Notes under the pieces: model-generated
Databases searched by the model: none
The model's input: the letters and a program-made list of their open reading frames with translations, nothing else
What the model was told of the DNA's origin: nothing
Source of the DNA: Pyrenula massariospora
Taxonomy: Eukaryota; Ascomycota; Eurotiomycetes; Pyrenulales; Pyrenulaceae
Assembly (NCBI GenBank): GCA_021030905.1
Contig: JAGFMI010000019.1
Location: 1 to 64,000, forward strand
Length of the DNA: 64,000 bases
Direction of reading: 5' to 3'
Shown: one piece after another, positions 24,597 through 36,890 of the stretch
Layout of the letters: each line of letters starts with the position of its first letter
Numbering within the stretch: position 1 is the first letter of the stretch
Position numbers and translations under genes: made by a program

Positions 24597-25249
24597 GGTT
24601 TTCAATGGGGTTGAACGTAGGAAATGTATGAGGATGGAGGCTTTCGAGGCGTTTTTAATAGATCGAAAGATGCTGATGAGTAGGACTTACGAAGAGGTCC
24701 TGGTAAGCAGGCTAAAAAGGTTTGATGGACGAGATACTTACCTCCATCCGCACTCATGTCTTTCCTCGTGCATCAGACATGATGACATCTCCATTCACTC
24801 TTACCTCATCTCCTCAGTCACAACGTTCACGCTGGATTGATAGGGTGGGAGACCTGTGTTATGGCTTCTTAGACCCGTCGCTTCACTTCAGTCTTATCTC
24901 TTCGTACCCAGCGTTCAACCCTGATTAATGAGTTGCGAATCCTGTGTTTGGCCCTCAGTCACCACTTCCCCATGTATTCAGGTAACATACTTGAGATAAA
25001 CATCTTAACCTCCTAGTAGGATGACTCGCGGCCAGTGCCCTTCTTCCTGACCATCTGAAATACCTGAAACTTCTCTTACTCAACCGGCAAACCGCGGCTT
25101 CACCAACTAGAAGTAGGTCAGAGCTTCTTTGGACTAGTGGAGATTCTTGTTCAGCGTAACAGACGACGGTTAACAAGCTCGCAGTGGTTGAGAAAAAAGG
25201 CAGCTTGAAGATTTCATCGGCATCTCTCTAGTCATACGATCTCGTCGAT
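24597..25249. other. Intergenic region between the protease and hydrolase genes
   Basis: About 650 bp with no gene seen. It contains the promoter of the minus-strand protease and the 3' flank of the hydrolase. Confidence 0.45.
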
Positions 25250-26215
25250 TCAAGCGCCGAAGGCAATCAGCTCCTTCAATATAGCTTCTTTGTGTCTCAC
25301 CGGAGTGCTCAGATGTCCCTCATTATCTAGCAGATGCAGCTTTGCTCCCGGTAGCGCTGAAGCCGCTTTCTCTGCCATGTGCGCTGGCGCATTCTCATCA
25401 AGCTTCCCATGCCAGATGTATACGCCATGACCATCGACTTCTTTCAGATCGAAACCCCAATCACTGTACAGCATCAGATCCGTGGCCGGCCCCTGGCTTC
25501 CCTGTGTCAAGCTCTCTCGCAGAGAATCAATGCATACTCGCCGCACCTGTTCTTCCTCGTAACATTCACGTTCCGCCGGTGGTCGCCGAGACATCTCCTT
25601 GTCAAATAGATCGTCCAATGCTTTCGGATCAGGGTTCCTCACAACCCTTCCAAAGCTCAAGTCGATCATCGTCGACGTGAACAACCGCGGCAGCCATGCG
25701 CCGGCCGTCAGCATCATGCGAGGACCGAAGAGCATGCCCTCCATCCCCAAGCTGAAAGGCCAGGCTCCACTAACGACCGCTGTTCCGAGAAGCCGTACCT
25801 TGCCATTGCCATCACCTGCCGCGTCTGTCCGCGGCTGCGCCAGGGCCTTCGCGCATGCCATCGCGTATGGAGCCCCGCCGCTGACCGCCAGGATGTAGAA
25901 CTTGTCAACGCCCATGTGATCTGCCACCGCAAGGACATCATTGGGCCAGTCTAGAACTCTACGATTATGGTCGTAGCTGGAGAGACCCATGCCAGGTCGG
26001 TCGATCGCGACGCAGCGCACGTTTAGATCATGGAGAAGCTCCGGGGGTAGAAGTTTAGCCTCGATACGGGAGCCCGGAAAGCCATGGAAATAAAACAGTG
26101 TTTTTAACGGTGCTGAGGATGGAGAAGTAGGAGGTGACCCGCCGTAGATGGCCCAGCCCAGTTTACGACCAGATTCGAGGGTGATGACCTCTGTTGTGGG
26201 AGGAGGATGGTCCAT
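25250..26215 (-). CDS. Alpha/beta-hydrolase fold protein
   Basis: Single-exon gene, 321 residues, no signal peptide. The fold is clear: the oxyanion loop FYFHGFPGSR at 41-50, CVAIDRPGMG at about 68-77, and the nucleophile elbow LAVSGGAPYAMA with Ser112. Then come the acid region YIWHGKLDENAP and the catalytic His in LLDNEGHLSTP near the C-terminus. It belongs with general hydrolases/acyl hydrolases; the Ser nucleophile sets it apart from the two Asp-nucleophile epoxide-hydrolase types at 41967 and 51106. It is the first gene on the left of the PKS (611 bp from the PKS stop, same strand). It may be a cluster member acting on a polyketide ester or lactone, or simply the flank. The substrate cannot be inferred. 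Confidence 0.85.
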   Translation of the reverse strand: MDHPPPTTEVITLESGRKLGWAIYGGSPPTSPSSAPLKTLFYFHGFPGSRIEAKLLPPELLHDLNVRCVAIDRPGMGLSSYDHNRRVLDWPNDVLAVADHMGVDKFYILAVSGGAPYAMACAKALAQPRTDAAGDGNGKVRLLGTAVVSGAWPFSLGMEGMLFGPRMMLTAGAWLPRLFTSTMIDLSFGRVVRNPDPKALDDLFDKEMSRRPPAERECYEEEQVRRVCIDSLRESLTQGSQGPATDLMLYSDWGFDLKEVDGHGVYIWHGKLDENAPAHMAEKAASALPGAKLHLLDNEGHLSTPVRHKEAILKELIAFGA

Positions 26216-26826
26216 GCTGGAATTTCAAACGGTTTATGGGAGCTGCGGACAAGAAGAAGGGTTGAAGTTGAATTATACTTGGCTTTCTCTATTCCTTTAC
26301 GTAAGGATAGTAAGACGAAGTCAAGAACGAGGAGATATAAAATATGGGAAGAATGACGCGTTATGACAAGGGTTTTGACCCGGCGCTAGAACGCCAAATA
26401 GGTCGAAAATGCGGTCTGGGTGCGAAAAGCATTCACTTAATTCTTCTGCAATTTAATTCACCGTCTAAGTGGAAATCGATGCGCGCATCAACTTTAGGAT
26501 GTCTAGGGATCAAGCATTTGTTCTTTTGCTGGGAAGGACGTTTCGAGGTTGAGTAGCAGATGTTGAGGCCGGTCCAATCCTTTACGCTGGCCGGCGCCTG
26601 CCTATCAATCGGATCGGCCACGGCTTCTGCTACCTAGCAGCTTTGTTACAATGATCAAGGGCCGCGATAGGTTAATTCTAGATCGACGAGTGGAGTTAGA
26701 AGACACCACCAAGAATTTGCTGGTGAAACGCAAAGACACAGTGTTTAGCAACTTCGTAAATTCTCTACATCTAGCAACCTATGACCTAACGAGATATCCT
26801 TGCCCGATCACAAAAGAAAACTTCAT
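26216..26826. other. Intergenic region between hydrolase and PKS
   Basis: 611 bp containing the hydrolase promoter and PKS 3' flank. No gene is seen. Confidence 0.5.
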
Positions 26827-29800
26827 TCAAATCTCCAACTGCCCTTTGACCAAACCTGCCAAACCGTTGAAAGTCATGGTTGCGCCTAGCAGCGTCTGGA
26901 ATGCGACGTCCAGCCCAAACTCCTGGAACAGCCAAGTCCGGAGCTCAATACCGATCATCGAGTCCACGCCGTAGCTCGCAATGGACCCGCCGTCCATCTC
27001 AAACTTGTCCGAAGGGAGCATCAGAATCCGCGAGCACCGCTCGATAATGTGCTCCCCGACCAACTCAGTAACCTCTTTATCACCTTTGCCTACCAGCGAG
27101 GCAGCGAAGCCTCCACCACCGGCACCCTGCTTGCCGCCACCGCCACTACTCCCGCGGACGTGATCAACCTCCGCCCTCACAAGTGTTAGGAGCGGATCCG
27201 TCGCCCAGAAAACGTCGTTGCCAGCATTCTCCAGCGCACCAGCCAATGGCGCCGGCTCCACCCCGCAAACAATCACCGCCGGATCATCCATACTCTTGGG
27301 CGGCAACATGCCCGCCTCGAACGCCCTCAACATCTCCCGCTCATCGATCCCGTACAGCCCTTTGCGCGCCAGCGCGGACTCGATGCCCGCGTTCTCGGCC
27401 ACGACGCCGACGTCGAGGACCATGGGTAGGGCGATGGAGGAGGCGGGGAGGGCCTGCGCACGGCGGTACCGCGCCAGGCTGTCGAGGAAGCTGTTTGCGG
27501 CGCAGTAGTTGGCTTGGCCGGGGTTGCCGAGGACGGCGGAGATGGAGCTGGTCATGAGGAAGAAGTCGAGGTCGGTGATGTTGGAGGACGCGAGAGCGTT
27601 GTGGAGGGATAGTGCGCCTTTGACCTTCGGGTTGACGGCCGAGAGGTAGTGGGCGTGCGTCATGTTCTCGTACATGCCGTCTTGGAGGACCATGGCCGCG
27701 TGGACGACGCCGCGAATGGGTGTCTTGGAATGCACCTGAGCCACAATGTCCGCGACAGCTGGCTCGTCGCTGGCGTCGGCCCGGAAGAGTTGTACGGATG
27801 CGCCGGACTGCTCGAGATGCGACACTACTTCAGCAGCTTCTGGTTTGTCAGCGCCCGATCTGGAGAGGAAGACGAAGTTCTGGCAGCCGCGGTCGAGCAT
27901 CCACGTTGTTAGACTTCGACCGAGACCTCCTAAACAGCCAACGAGAAGGTATGTAGCTGATGGGGAGAAATGCACGGTATCGGGAGGCGTGCGTGTCTGT
28001 AAAGTGAGAAAATCAGTAACAGACTTCATCTCATTGAAACATATACTGACCTGGATGCAGCTGTGTCCGTATCGAGTTTCAAGGATGCCATGTGAGACAC
28101 TCGAAAGATCAGAACGAACTGAGTCAACATCAGCGAGCCTCTGAATGTCAATGAGCAGCGCTGGATCCAGAAACACAGATCCGTTTGCTGTCAATACATC
28201 CACGCCCATTTGTAGAACGTCCTTCAAGGCGGATTGATTGCCGTTAAAGAGTGCAGCTATAGAAGTAGTTGACAATGTAGCGCCTCTGATGAAAGGCCGG
28301 GGGTCAATTGCTCCGTCAATTTCAGCATCGACCATAACAAGTTTGGCTCCAGAAGGCATGAAGCGCCAGGCCTCACTGGAGAGCTCTGTCCCGCTGGTGG
28401 ACACTACGGCAGTCGGCGGTGGTTGGCTCCTAAGTGCGTCTTGGACCTTTTTGATATCTTCAGATACATGCACGACTTCAAAGCCGATAATCCTTGCGAT
28501 TTTGTCAACGGTTGTAGCAAATTGAGTATCCGAAGGAAGTAGCAGTATTCGGTCACCAGCTTTGGTATTTCCAATGCGAAGCACAGCGTCAACGACCCGA
28601 CACAGTGTGACAAGCGTGGCTGCACAAAATGAAGGTGTATTTGCTGCAATCTGGACGAACGTTGTGGAAGTGATGATTGTCGCGAAGAGGTTGTTAGTGT
28701 ACGCGACGACGGTCTCGCCGACCACTCCTGTTTTGACCTGGGAGCCAACGCGAGTGATTTGTCCCAGAACAATTCTCGGACGTTGCTTCTGCCCGTCAAG
28801 GTCCTCGGCATTGATCTCGGAAAACAAGACTTGAATCTCAGCTTCAAGCGGTGCTAGCTGCCTGTTGTTGATAGCGTCCCGCTCAAGCTCGAAAGAGACT
28901 TCGTTCTCTGTGATAGAGCCCTGATAAGCTATATTTCTCTCTACGGGAATAGAGCTGGTTGCGGTATTTTTGAAGAAGACGTCGTTCAGAGGCTCGATGG
29001 GAGTAAGGCGAGGAATCTGTGCCGTTCCATCGGCTTTCAGCCAAAACTCCACATCTTGACCCGATGCTTTCGTCGAACTCTCAACTAGCTTCTCTACAAT
29101 GAAGGATGACACTTTGTCTAGGGGCACTTGTTCGTCAACGTCTATGAGCGTTATCTCAGACGTTAGTGACTCGGATCGAAGAGCGCGAAGGAAGCCTTGC
29201 GCCATCCCACCGCCCACAGATTTGCTTTCGTTGACTCCTCGAGTAAGCCAAACGATCGATTTTCCAGAGCACAAGATCATCTTCAGAGCGTCGAACCGAG
29301 TTTCTGTGCACGTGGAGAGCATTGTGCCAGCACTGTCATCGATGACAAAGTATTTGAAATCCTCAAAATCGACAACATCGCTAGCGTCTAGGAGGTGCGT
29401 TTGGCAATGAGTCTCAATCGACTTTTGGAGATATCTAGAGCAGTCGTCCCCATTAGAGTTCTTAATGAGTGCAACTGGTTCGTTTGAGTCCAGAGAAGAA
29501 TGATTGACCTCTTTGCTTCGCATCATGACGTTGAATTTTCCACACTCGATTGAGATGGATGGTATTGGAAGCCCAGCGGCGCGCTCTGAGCGCTTATGAG
29601 GACTCTTTTCAGATGTCTGTACGGCGTCGATCCAGGAGACATGATCTGAAGTAGAAGTCTGAATTTTGCCGATAAGCTTGGTTACTTGGGCGTCGAGACT
29701 GATGCTGTCATCGAGAATGACGAGATCGTAGACCCGATCCAGAACACTTTCCATGTTGGACAGGTCCTGAGGCAGCATCAATGCTCTCAATTGCTCATTT

Positions 29801-32800
29801 TCCACTTCTTGGGTGACTTTCTCTATATTGTTCTTGGTAATTGAGCCTAGTGTCACAGTTCCCCAAGTTGGCAACACTTTCTTGACAGCCTCTGAAAGGC
29901 TCACAAGATGACTATGACCAAGTATGAGAGTGTGCTTGACACCAGCTTTATGACTCGCCAGCTCTGCCAATTCGATAATGGCATCGGTCTTCGTCGAGTT
30001 GATTTGTTGCCTGCGCACAGTCTGCGTAGCATCAGGCTTCCAAGAAATATGAGAGTATGGCTGAGAGGCGACTGTATCAACTTGATTCTGAGACAGAGCA
30101 GCCTCGTACCTGACACATTTCAAATTCTTGATGTCCATCAGAAGCTGTCCCTCATCGCTCAGAAGCTGTGTATTTGTGTTGAAATAGCGACCTGATGATT
30201 TGTCAGTCCACGCAACAGCCTGCCCTTCGGTGGGAGCCTGAGAGTCGGGGAAGTAGAGTTCAACTTCCTCGATCTCTAGAGGAACAACGCCCCATGGCAT
30301 TTCCTTGTGTAGACCCTGGTGGATCGAAGCGATAATGAGCTGCAGGCAGCCGTCGATCGTTGATGGGTGAAGCATATATCGAGATTCTTGGATCATCAGA
30401 CCGGAATCTGTTCGAACCTCGATGTTGGCGGCCGTTGCACGGTCCTTTCCGTTTGCGCGGAGACTCTTGAGAGCTTGGAATGAAGGGCCGTACTGAAAAC
30501 CTACACGGTGGAAAGAATCGTACCATCTTGTGCCGCGCGTTTGTTGGTGAAGCTTGTTGAGATTATGGGGCCACTTGAAGTCCCGTATCTTCGAACGGTG
30601 ATCTTGTAGACAACCACGGATCTTGCCTTTTGTATGCGTAGTCCACACTCCATTGTCGATAGACTCAACACTGAAAGAGTACCACTGTCTGTTCTGATTG
30701 TCGGTAGGTATCTTGGTCAATCTAGTGTGTACTTCAATTCCGTCATCTGAGCTCGGTATCACGAGCGCCTGCTTTATATCAACATCTCGAAAGGTCACAC
30801 CAGCAAGATTGTGCTGGTCGCGATCAGTGTGCTGCAAGTACGCCTCAATTGCTAAAGACAAGTGGCCTGCTCCCGGAAATATGGCGACACCGCCGAGGCT
30901 ATGATCCTTAAGCCATGGAACATCTTTCTGACGAAGCGTGTTCTTCCAAGTCTCACTGTTGGTGGAGAGACCGAATATTTTTCTTCCAAGAATGTCATGA
31001 CGAGGAAATTTTACTTGTCGTTTCTCCTGGCTCAACCGTGGCTCGTACCAGAAACGATGGTCGTAGTTCCATTGGTATGGAGGTAGATCAGGGATAGCTC
31101 TTGGTTGGTTTCGTCGTTGACTCTTGAGGTCACCGATATATTCGTGAGGCTCCAGTCTATTGACCGCCTCGAAGTCGACCTCATAGCCCCTATTGTAGAG
31201 CTCACCAGCTGTTTTCATTAGTGATAAAGCGCTGTCCATTCCTCGAGAGAGCGATGCTATGTACGTCAGGTGACTGAAGCCATTTACCGAGCAAATTTGT
31301 TTGATGGGCCCGGCTAGCGCCGCATGCGGTCCTATCTCAATGATTGTGTTTACGTCGGAGAATGACTCGGAACCACCCAATGTAGTCATGGCGGAATCGA
31401 AAAGTACCCGACTTCTTAGATTATCGCACCAATAGTTAATAGAAGCTCGAAGATCATCATACATAGAACCTGTAACCGATGAGACCATGTTTGCGATTGG
31501 ATATCTCCAACCACGATCCGAGCTGCATAGCTTCCGGCTGGCTTCCGAGAAAAGCTTGCTATGCATTGTTAGTGATGGGCTGGGCTGAAGAAGAAGATGA
31601 CTAGGAGTGTAATTCTGGGCTATGGTGACCTGATTACAGGAAAATGATTAGAGAGCTCACCTGTATAAAGGAGCTACCTCATCCATCATCCTAGAGTGGT
31701 AGGCTTTCCCGGTGCGTAGTTCTCTTGCGAAGACCTGAGCATTGTCAAGGATTTTCTTGACAGCATTGATAGTGGCTTGGCTTCCACTAAGCGTGATACT
31801 GCTTGGAGAATTCTCGCAAGCAACCGTCGTGTCCTTTGCAGCATTCTCTGGAAGATAACGCTGGATCTCCGTAGCACCCAGACCGACAGCTAGCATGCTT
31901 CCTTTTGGTGCGGCCGTCGACACAGCGTAGCCTCGGAAAAATGCCGCAAGCATTGCTTCAGGAGCTGAAAGTCGGCCAGCAGCATAAGCGGCACCAATCT
32001 CACCCGAAGAATGACCCACTGTAACGTCTGGATGAATTCCCCACGAGGCAAATAGGTCCACGATGGCAATCTGTATTGCTGTGCAGGCAGGCTGCGAGAT
32101 CTCCGCTTCGGCGACCTTACTAGATTCCGCAGGCGACTCCAGTACGCTTCGCAACTTCCACGCTGGCTTTGGATTCACACATGTCTGTAGAATATCATCG
32201 AGCATGTCGATTGTCTTGCCAAATGCGGAGAAAGTTTGCATAGCATCATAGCCCATCCGAGGCCACTGTGCGCCTTGTCCTGTGAATACGAACCCAATCT
32301 TTAGAGGCTTTGAGCTTGCAGAACCAAAGCTAAAGCTCTCGGCGCCAAAATCGGCGTCCTCTTGACCAGGGTGTGCGATGGTAAACGCCCTGTTTGTGAA
32401 TCTTGTTCTTCGTGAATTGAGTGTATATGCAACATCGGGCAGGTAGTACTTCCCAACCACATGGCGGTGAGCTTGTATGTTGTTGATGAGAGTTTTCTTG
32501 TCATGGGCGCTCATTCCAACCAAAAATGGTCGCGCAGTATTATAACTATAATTCGCAAGTGCTTTCTGCTTGCCGTGTTGATACCATGGGCAGGTGCTGT
32601 CGATGGATTCAATGATTATATGACCCTATTGAAGAATATCAGCATAAACTCAACACCGATCGGCGTAGAGGCCGCCACTTACATTGGTTCCTCCATATCC
32701 AAACGACGACACGCTTGCTCTTCGAACCACAGAGTCTTCTGGCCATGGTATTGTATCAGCATTGACTTTGACATTCCATTCGTTTTCCTTGATGTTAGGA

Positions 32801-34138
32801 TTGAGGTTCTCGAGGCCATGCACACCCGGAATCACCGCATTTTCCGTTGTCAGTGCGGCTTTCATAACAGCAAAGATTCCACTTGCAGCCTCGCTGTGGC
32901 CGATGTTTGCTTTTATAGCCCCCAGAAGTAAGGGTGCATGCCGGGATCGTGCATCATTCATGGCATTTGATACCGCCCGAACCTCTATCGGATCACCGAC
33001 CGGAGTTCCAGTGCCGTGGCATTCAAAATATCTGGTGTCATTTGGATCTAGCTTGCCGCGAGCATAAGCTGAACGTACAACTCGTTCCTGGCCCTTGACA
33101 CTGGGGTGCGTGATGCCCATCCCCTCAACCTTTACTCGTCAAATTAGCATTTCGAGAATAATAAGCGGTCTAACAAGAACCGACCTTTCCGTTTGTATTA
33201 ACAGCAGAAGAGCGGATAACGCCTCGGATGACATCTCCATCCTTGATGGCATCAGAAAGACGCTTAAGATAAAGAGCACCGCCGCCCTCCGCCCGTCCAT
33301 AACCATCTGCCGTGGAGTCAAATGTATGGCATTCTGATGTAGGTGAAAGAATATCTAGCTTCGCAGTATTCATATGTTGGTCGATCGTGAGAATCAGGTT
33401 GACGCCACCAGTGATAGCAGCGTTGCAATCGCCAGCTCGTAGAGCATGACATGCGTAATGAATTGCGTAGACTGAGGATGAGCATGCGGTGTTGATGGTG
33501 AAACTAGGCCCGTTAAGGTTGAACGTATTACCGATACGGTTGCTGATAATGCCCACGTCGACTCCGGTCGCGACGTAATTGTGTCGAAAATCCTCATCGC
33601 GTGTGGACATTTGCTGCACCCTAAGATAAGAGCTTGGCTAAAGAGGTTGGCAATGGAAGGCTCACCTGATAATCGCTTGTGAAACTGCCAACGTAGACGG
33701 CAGTATTGCTTCCGGAAACGGCATCAAGTGTCAGACCAGCAGACTCAAAACATTCGTAAGAGACTTCAAGCATTTTCCGCTGCTGTGGATCCAGCCACAT
33801 GGCCTCTATAGGAGTCATTCCGAAGAAAGTTGGGTCGAAGTCTTCTAGATTTCCATCTAGGAAGTACCCTCCCTCTGAGCGGATGGACCCTGGCCGGGCT
33901 CTATCTGGATGATAGTGTGCATCGATGTTAAAGCGACTGCTGGGCACTCGAGGTGTCTGAACAGAGCCTTTCTTGCATAATAGATCCCAGAGTCTTGAAG
34001 AGGAATCGATAGATCCTGGAAGCCGGCAAGCTGAAACCTTTAGACAAGGCGACGCACAGCGCACAGAAGTTGACACTTACCCATGCCGACAATCGCGATT
34101 GGCTCCAGGGAAGAGACATCCTCGGGGCTGTCGAACAT
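26827..34138 (-). CDS. Highly reducing type I polyketide synthase (KS-AT-DH-(psi-MT)-(psi-ER)-KR-ACP)
   Basis: Iterative cytosolic PKS, the core enzyme of the cluster. Seven exons: 34138-34081, 34030-33666, 33613-33185, 33129-32683, 32625-31661, 31558-28051 and 27996-26827; 2313 residues. The start is PEDVSSLEPIAIVGM, with ACRLPGSIDSS after intron 1. KS has Cys185 (NTACSSS), His322 (ECHGTGT) and His362 (NIGHSEAASG). AT has Ser639 in GHSSGEIGAA. DH has His974 (HSLGGVAIFPGAG) and Asp1157 (DGCLQL). A segment at about 1270-1400 sits where a C-methyltransferase belongs but reads HTLILGHSHLVSL without a SAM motif. The ER-like region near 1755-1770 reads GDRILLLPSDTQFA in place of the NADPH glycine motif. 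KR has YLLVGCLGGLGRSL and GNPGQANYCAANS. ACP has Ser in YGVDSMIG. The last intron (28050-27997) is 54 bp, stop-free and in frame. There is no thioesterase domain, so release needs another enzyme. Confidence 0.95.
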
Positions 34139-34690
34139 GAAAGATATTCTGCAAGATTTTGTGTCGGAACGCTGAACAAATAAAGGAGTAGTCTATCTAA
34201 TTTGAAACCATGTGGTGTATGGTAGAAAGATTGTCCACCGAGGCTATTATGAATTGCTATGAATACCTGAAAGTAAGATGGAAGAATTGGAAATTGGGTT
34301 TCGTAGTGATTAATATATTCTCAGGGCGAGGAAGGGAGGTCAAGCCGGGCTGCTTTGCTGTATCAGACACCGTGTAATAGTATGCCTGTTGCACGCGTCA
34401 ACAAGTGGCATTATCTCGGCTACGTCAACGTTGAAGGGGTAGGTAACGTGGTTCGCTCGCTCGTAATTCTCCGATCCGCTGCCAGCTGGGATCCGTCTCG
34501 GTGTGCTGCCCATCCGCCCCGCCCCGCCCCGCGCACCTCTCTCTCCGAGCTTTGCGTTAGCGGCTCCGGCGTCTCAACAAGCCAAGGCTGAGAAGCACGG
34601 TGACACAACTTACGTGTGTAAGTTTCCTATTCAAGAAAGCTTATCTCGCACGTAGCGCTTCAGCCACCGAACGTGCCCGCGCACACACGG

Positions 34691-34700
34691 TCGGTCCGAG
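34691..34700. promoter_or_regulatory. Candidate Zn2Cys6-type site TCGGTCCGAG
   Basis: This is a CGG/CCG inverted repeat spaced by one base, the form of site used by many fungal binuclear-cluster regulators. It lies 330 bp upstream of the FMO start and 550 bp from the PKS start. It shares ten bases with the palindromes at 34823 and 43350. Function is inferred. Confidence 0.4.
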
Positions 34701-34822
34701 CCACATTGAAGTATGCAGGTGCTTGTTGTAGAGCATCTGCAATATCCTGCACCGTCTTGCCCGCTATGTCCTGGCTACGACGTACGGCCGCAAATCTGTC
34801 GTCCTATGGCACGTCAGCTGGG

Positions 34823-34833
34823 CTCGGTCCGAG
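34823..34833. promoter_or_regulatory. Candidate Zn2Cys6-type palindrome CTCGGTCCGAG
   Basis: An 11-bp palindrome around a central T, in the PKS/FMO shared promoter. Its reverse complement CTCGGACCGAG occurs upstream of the epoxide hydrolase at 43350-43360. Binding by one of the two cluster regulators is inferred. Confidence 0.45.
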
Positions 34834-35030
34834 CTTCAAAGAGCATACACGCGACAGCGTCCATATACCGGACAGAGCTGCGAAATTCGATTTTCCAATA
34901 CTCCGAACTAGATGTCTTATAGCTCACGGTGGTTTCCGCACATAAATCAAGACGCTGAGCATGCTCAAGGACTTGATTTCTCCCTGCGAGAAGGACACAT
35001 CGATATCGCGCTTCACATTGCTCAGCCGCC

Positions 35031-36890
35031 ATGACTTCACAGAAATCATGCTCGGCATTTGACGTCGTTATAATAGGTGCCGGTAGTTCATCCTTTCTAA
35101 TGGGGTTAGTGATGCTCAAGTACTTACTTCTGCGATTTAGGCTGGTACGGTTTAGCGGCTGCCACGAACTACCTTAAGCTCGAGCCAAACAAGAATCTCA
35201 CCATCCTCGACGGAGACGACAGCGTTGGGGGTGTATGGAGTAGGAAGCGCATCTATCCACACCTCGCTGCCCAAGTACAGCATGGATATTTCCACTATCC
35301 AAGTCGACCCATGCCTAAGGACGGAAAGACGGATCATGACCTCGTTACGGGGGAAATGATCCACAGGTACCTCGAGGGCTTTGCAAAGGACAATGGTCTG
35401 CTCCCTCGGATCCGTTTCAACAGTTGGGTCGAGAAGGCCGAGAGGTGTCCGCGGGGATGGAGACTTACAGTAAATGGTCAAGTAATGGAAACGGAGAAAT
35501 TGATTCTTTCAACTGGTGTCACCTCTGTTCCGAGTGTGCCCCATTTCGAGGTCGAAGACGCAGCTATTCCTGTGATACACTCTAGAGACATTGCGGAACA
35601 TGTGTCCAAGATGAGCCAACCGAACGTCGAGAGCGTCGTGGTTGTCGGCGCTGCTAAATCCGCGTACGATGCAATTTACTTACTCTGTTCTTTGGGGAAG
35701 CGCGTCACTTGGGCCATCCGGCCGGAAGGCGCAGGTCCAATGCCAATCATGCCGTCTGAGATTATGGGGTTGAATACCATCACCCTCGCTTCCACACGAT
35801 TGATGAATTACATGAGCCCCTCACTTCTCAACAATGAGGGTCGCCTGGCTTCGTTCTTCTACAGATCCTCCTTTGGTAAATGGCTAACCAATGCTCATTG
35901 GCGCTGGATTTCGCACTTGAGCAACAAGGCTGCAGGCTTTGAAGAATCAAAAGATGTGGCGCCGCTCAAGCCTACGATAACAGACCGCAGGTGAGTAAAA
36001 GTCACGCTCCTTTGGCGACGTTGCTAAATCATAGCGGCAGTTGCTTCTGGTGCGACTCCTCCCTGGGGTTGATCACTATAGGAGATTTCTGGAGTACACT
36101 CAAGACCGGGAATCTGAAGGTCATCCGCGACAACGTCAATGTCGTTCGGCAAAAGTCTGTCGTCTTCGGATCGGGCCAAGAGCTTAAATGTGACTATGTC
36201 GTCTCCTGTACTGGATGGGGCGATCACTTTAACATGTTCTCACCTGAACTCAAGGAAGAGCTTGGCATTCCGTTGTACGATCAACCAGTCTCGCCAGACG
36301 CAAAAGAGAAAGTGGATTTCTGGACACATCATGACTCAGTTGCTTCGAAGAAAGTTGACACATCGCTGCCGGTCCTTGCCCCTGGCCCGAATTATGGCCA
36401 GTGGCATGAAAAGCGAACCCAGGCTCGTCGACGATGGCGTCTTTATAATCGGTGTGTGCCATTCAACAACGCCATTGCTGGAGACCGGTCACTAGTAATC
36501 CTTGGTCAAATCCACACAACTCAGACTCCCACAATCGCAGAGATTCAATCTTTTTGGGCTATTCTGTACATGCTTGGTGAGTTGGACCTGCCGGACGAGA
36601 GCACGATGATTAAAGAAATCTCGGAGTGGAACATGTGGACTAAAAAGCGCTATTCGAGCGTTGGTGAACGATATCCTTATGCATTGTTTGATTGGATCCC
36701 ATACCTTGACCGGCTACTTGGTGATACAGGTTTAAAAGGACGGCGAAAGGGGAATCCTTTGAGCGAGCTTTTCACGCCATATGGTCCTCATTGCTATGAG
36801 GGTTATCTGGAAGAGTATATGGCAAATCGACCGCGAGGTAGTAAGGTGGCTGGCAGCTCTAGCTCCGAGCCTGATGTGGTGGCGCTTTGA
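35031..36890 (+). CDS. Flavin-containing monooxygenase (FAD/NADPH, FMO/BVMO-like)
   Basis: Class B-like flavoprotein monooxygenase; 585 residues in three exons: 35031-35082, 35141-35990 and 36035-36890. Introns are 58 and 44 bp. The FAD dinucleotide fold spans the first splice junction: DVVIIGAGWYGLAAA at 11-25. An FMO-like LDGDDSVGGVWSRKRIYP follows. The second nucleotide-binding motif, at about 187, reads VVVVGAAKSAYDAI. A Gly-to-Ala change there relative to the usual GxGxSG may weaken NADPH binding. The C-terminal half has YVVSCTGWGDHF, the ATG-like motif of this family. It is transcribed divergently from the PKS, so it is probably the main tailoring oxidase, by epoxidation, hydroxylation or Baeyer-Villiger insertion. 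Which of these occurs cannot be told from sequence. Confidence 0.9.

Larger units (their letters stand above)
34139..35030. promoter_or_regulatory. Divergent promoter of the PKS and FAD monooxygenase
   Basis: 892-bp region between two outward-facing biosynthetic genes, which suggests shared control. It contains one full palindrome CTCGGTCCGAG (34823-34833) and one ten-base copy TCGGTCCGAG (34691-34700). It also has a GC-rich CCGCCCCGCCCCGCGC stretch near 34520. No gene is seen inside. Confidence 0.6.
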
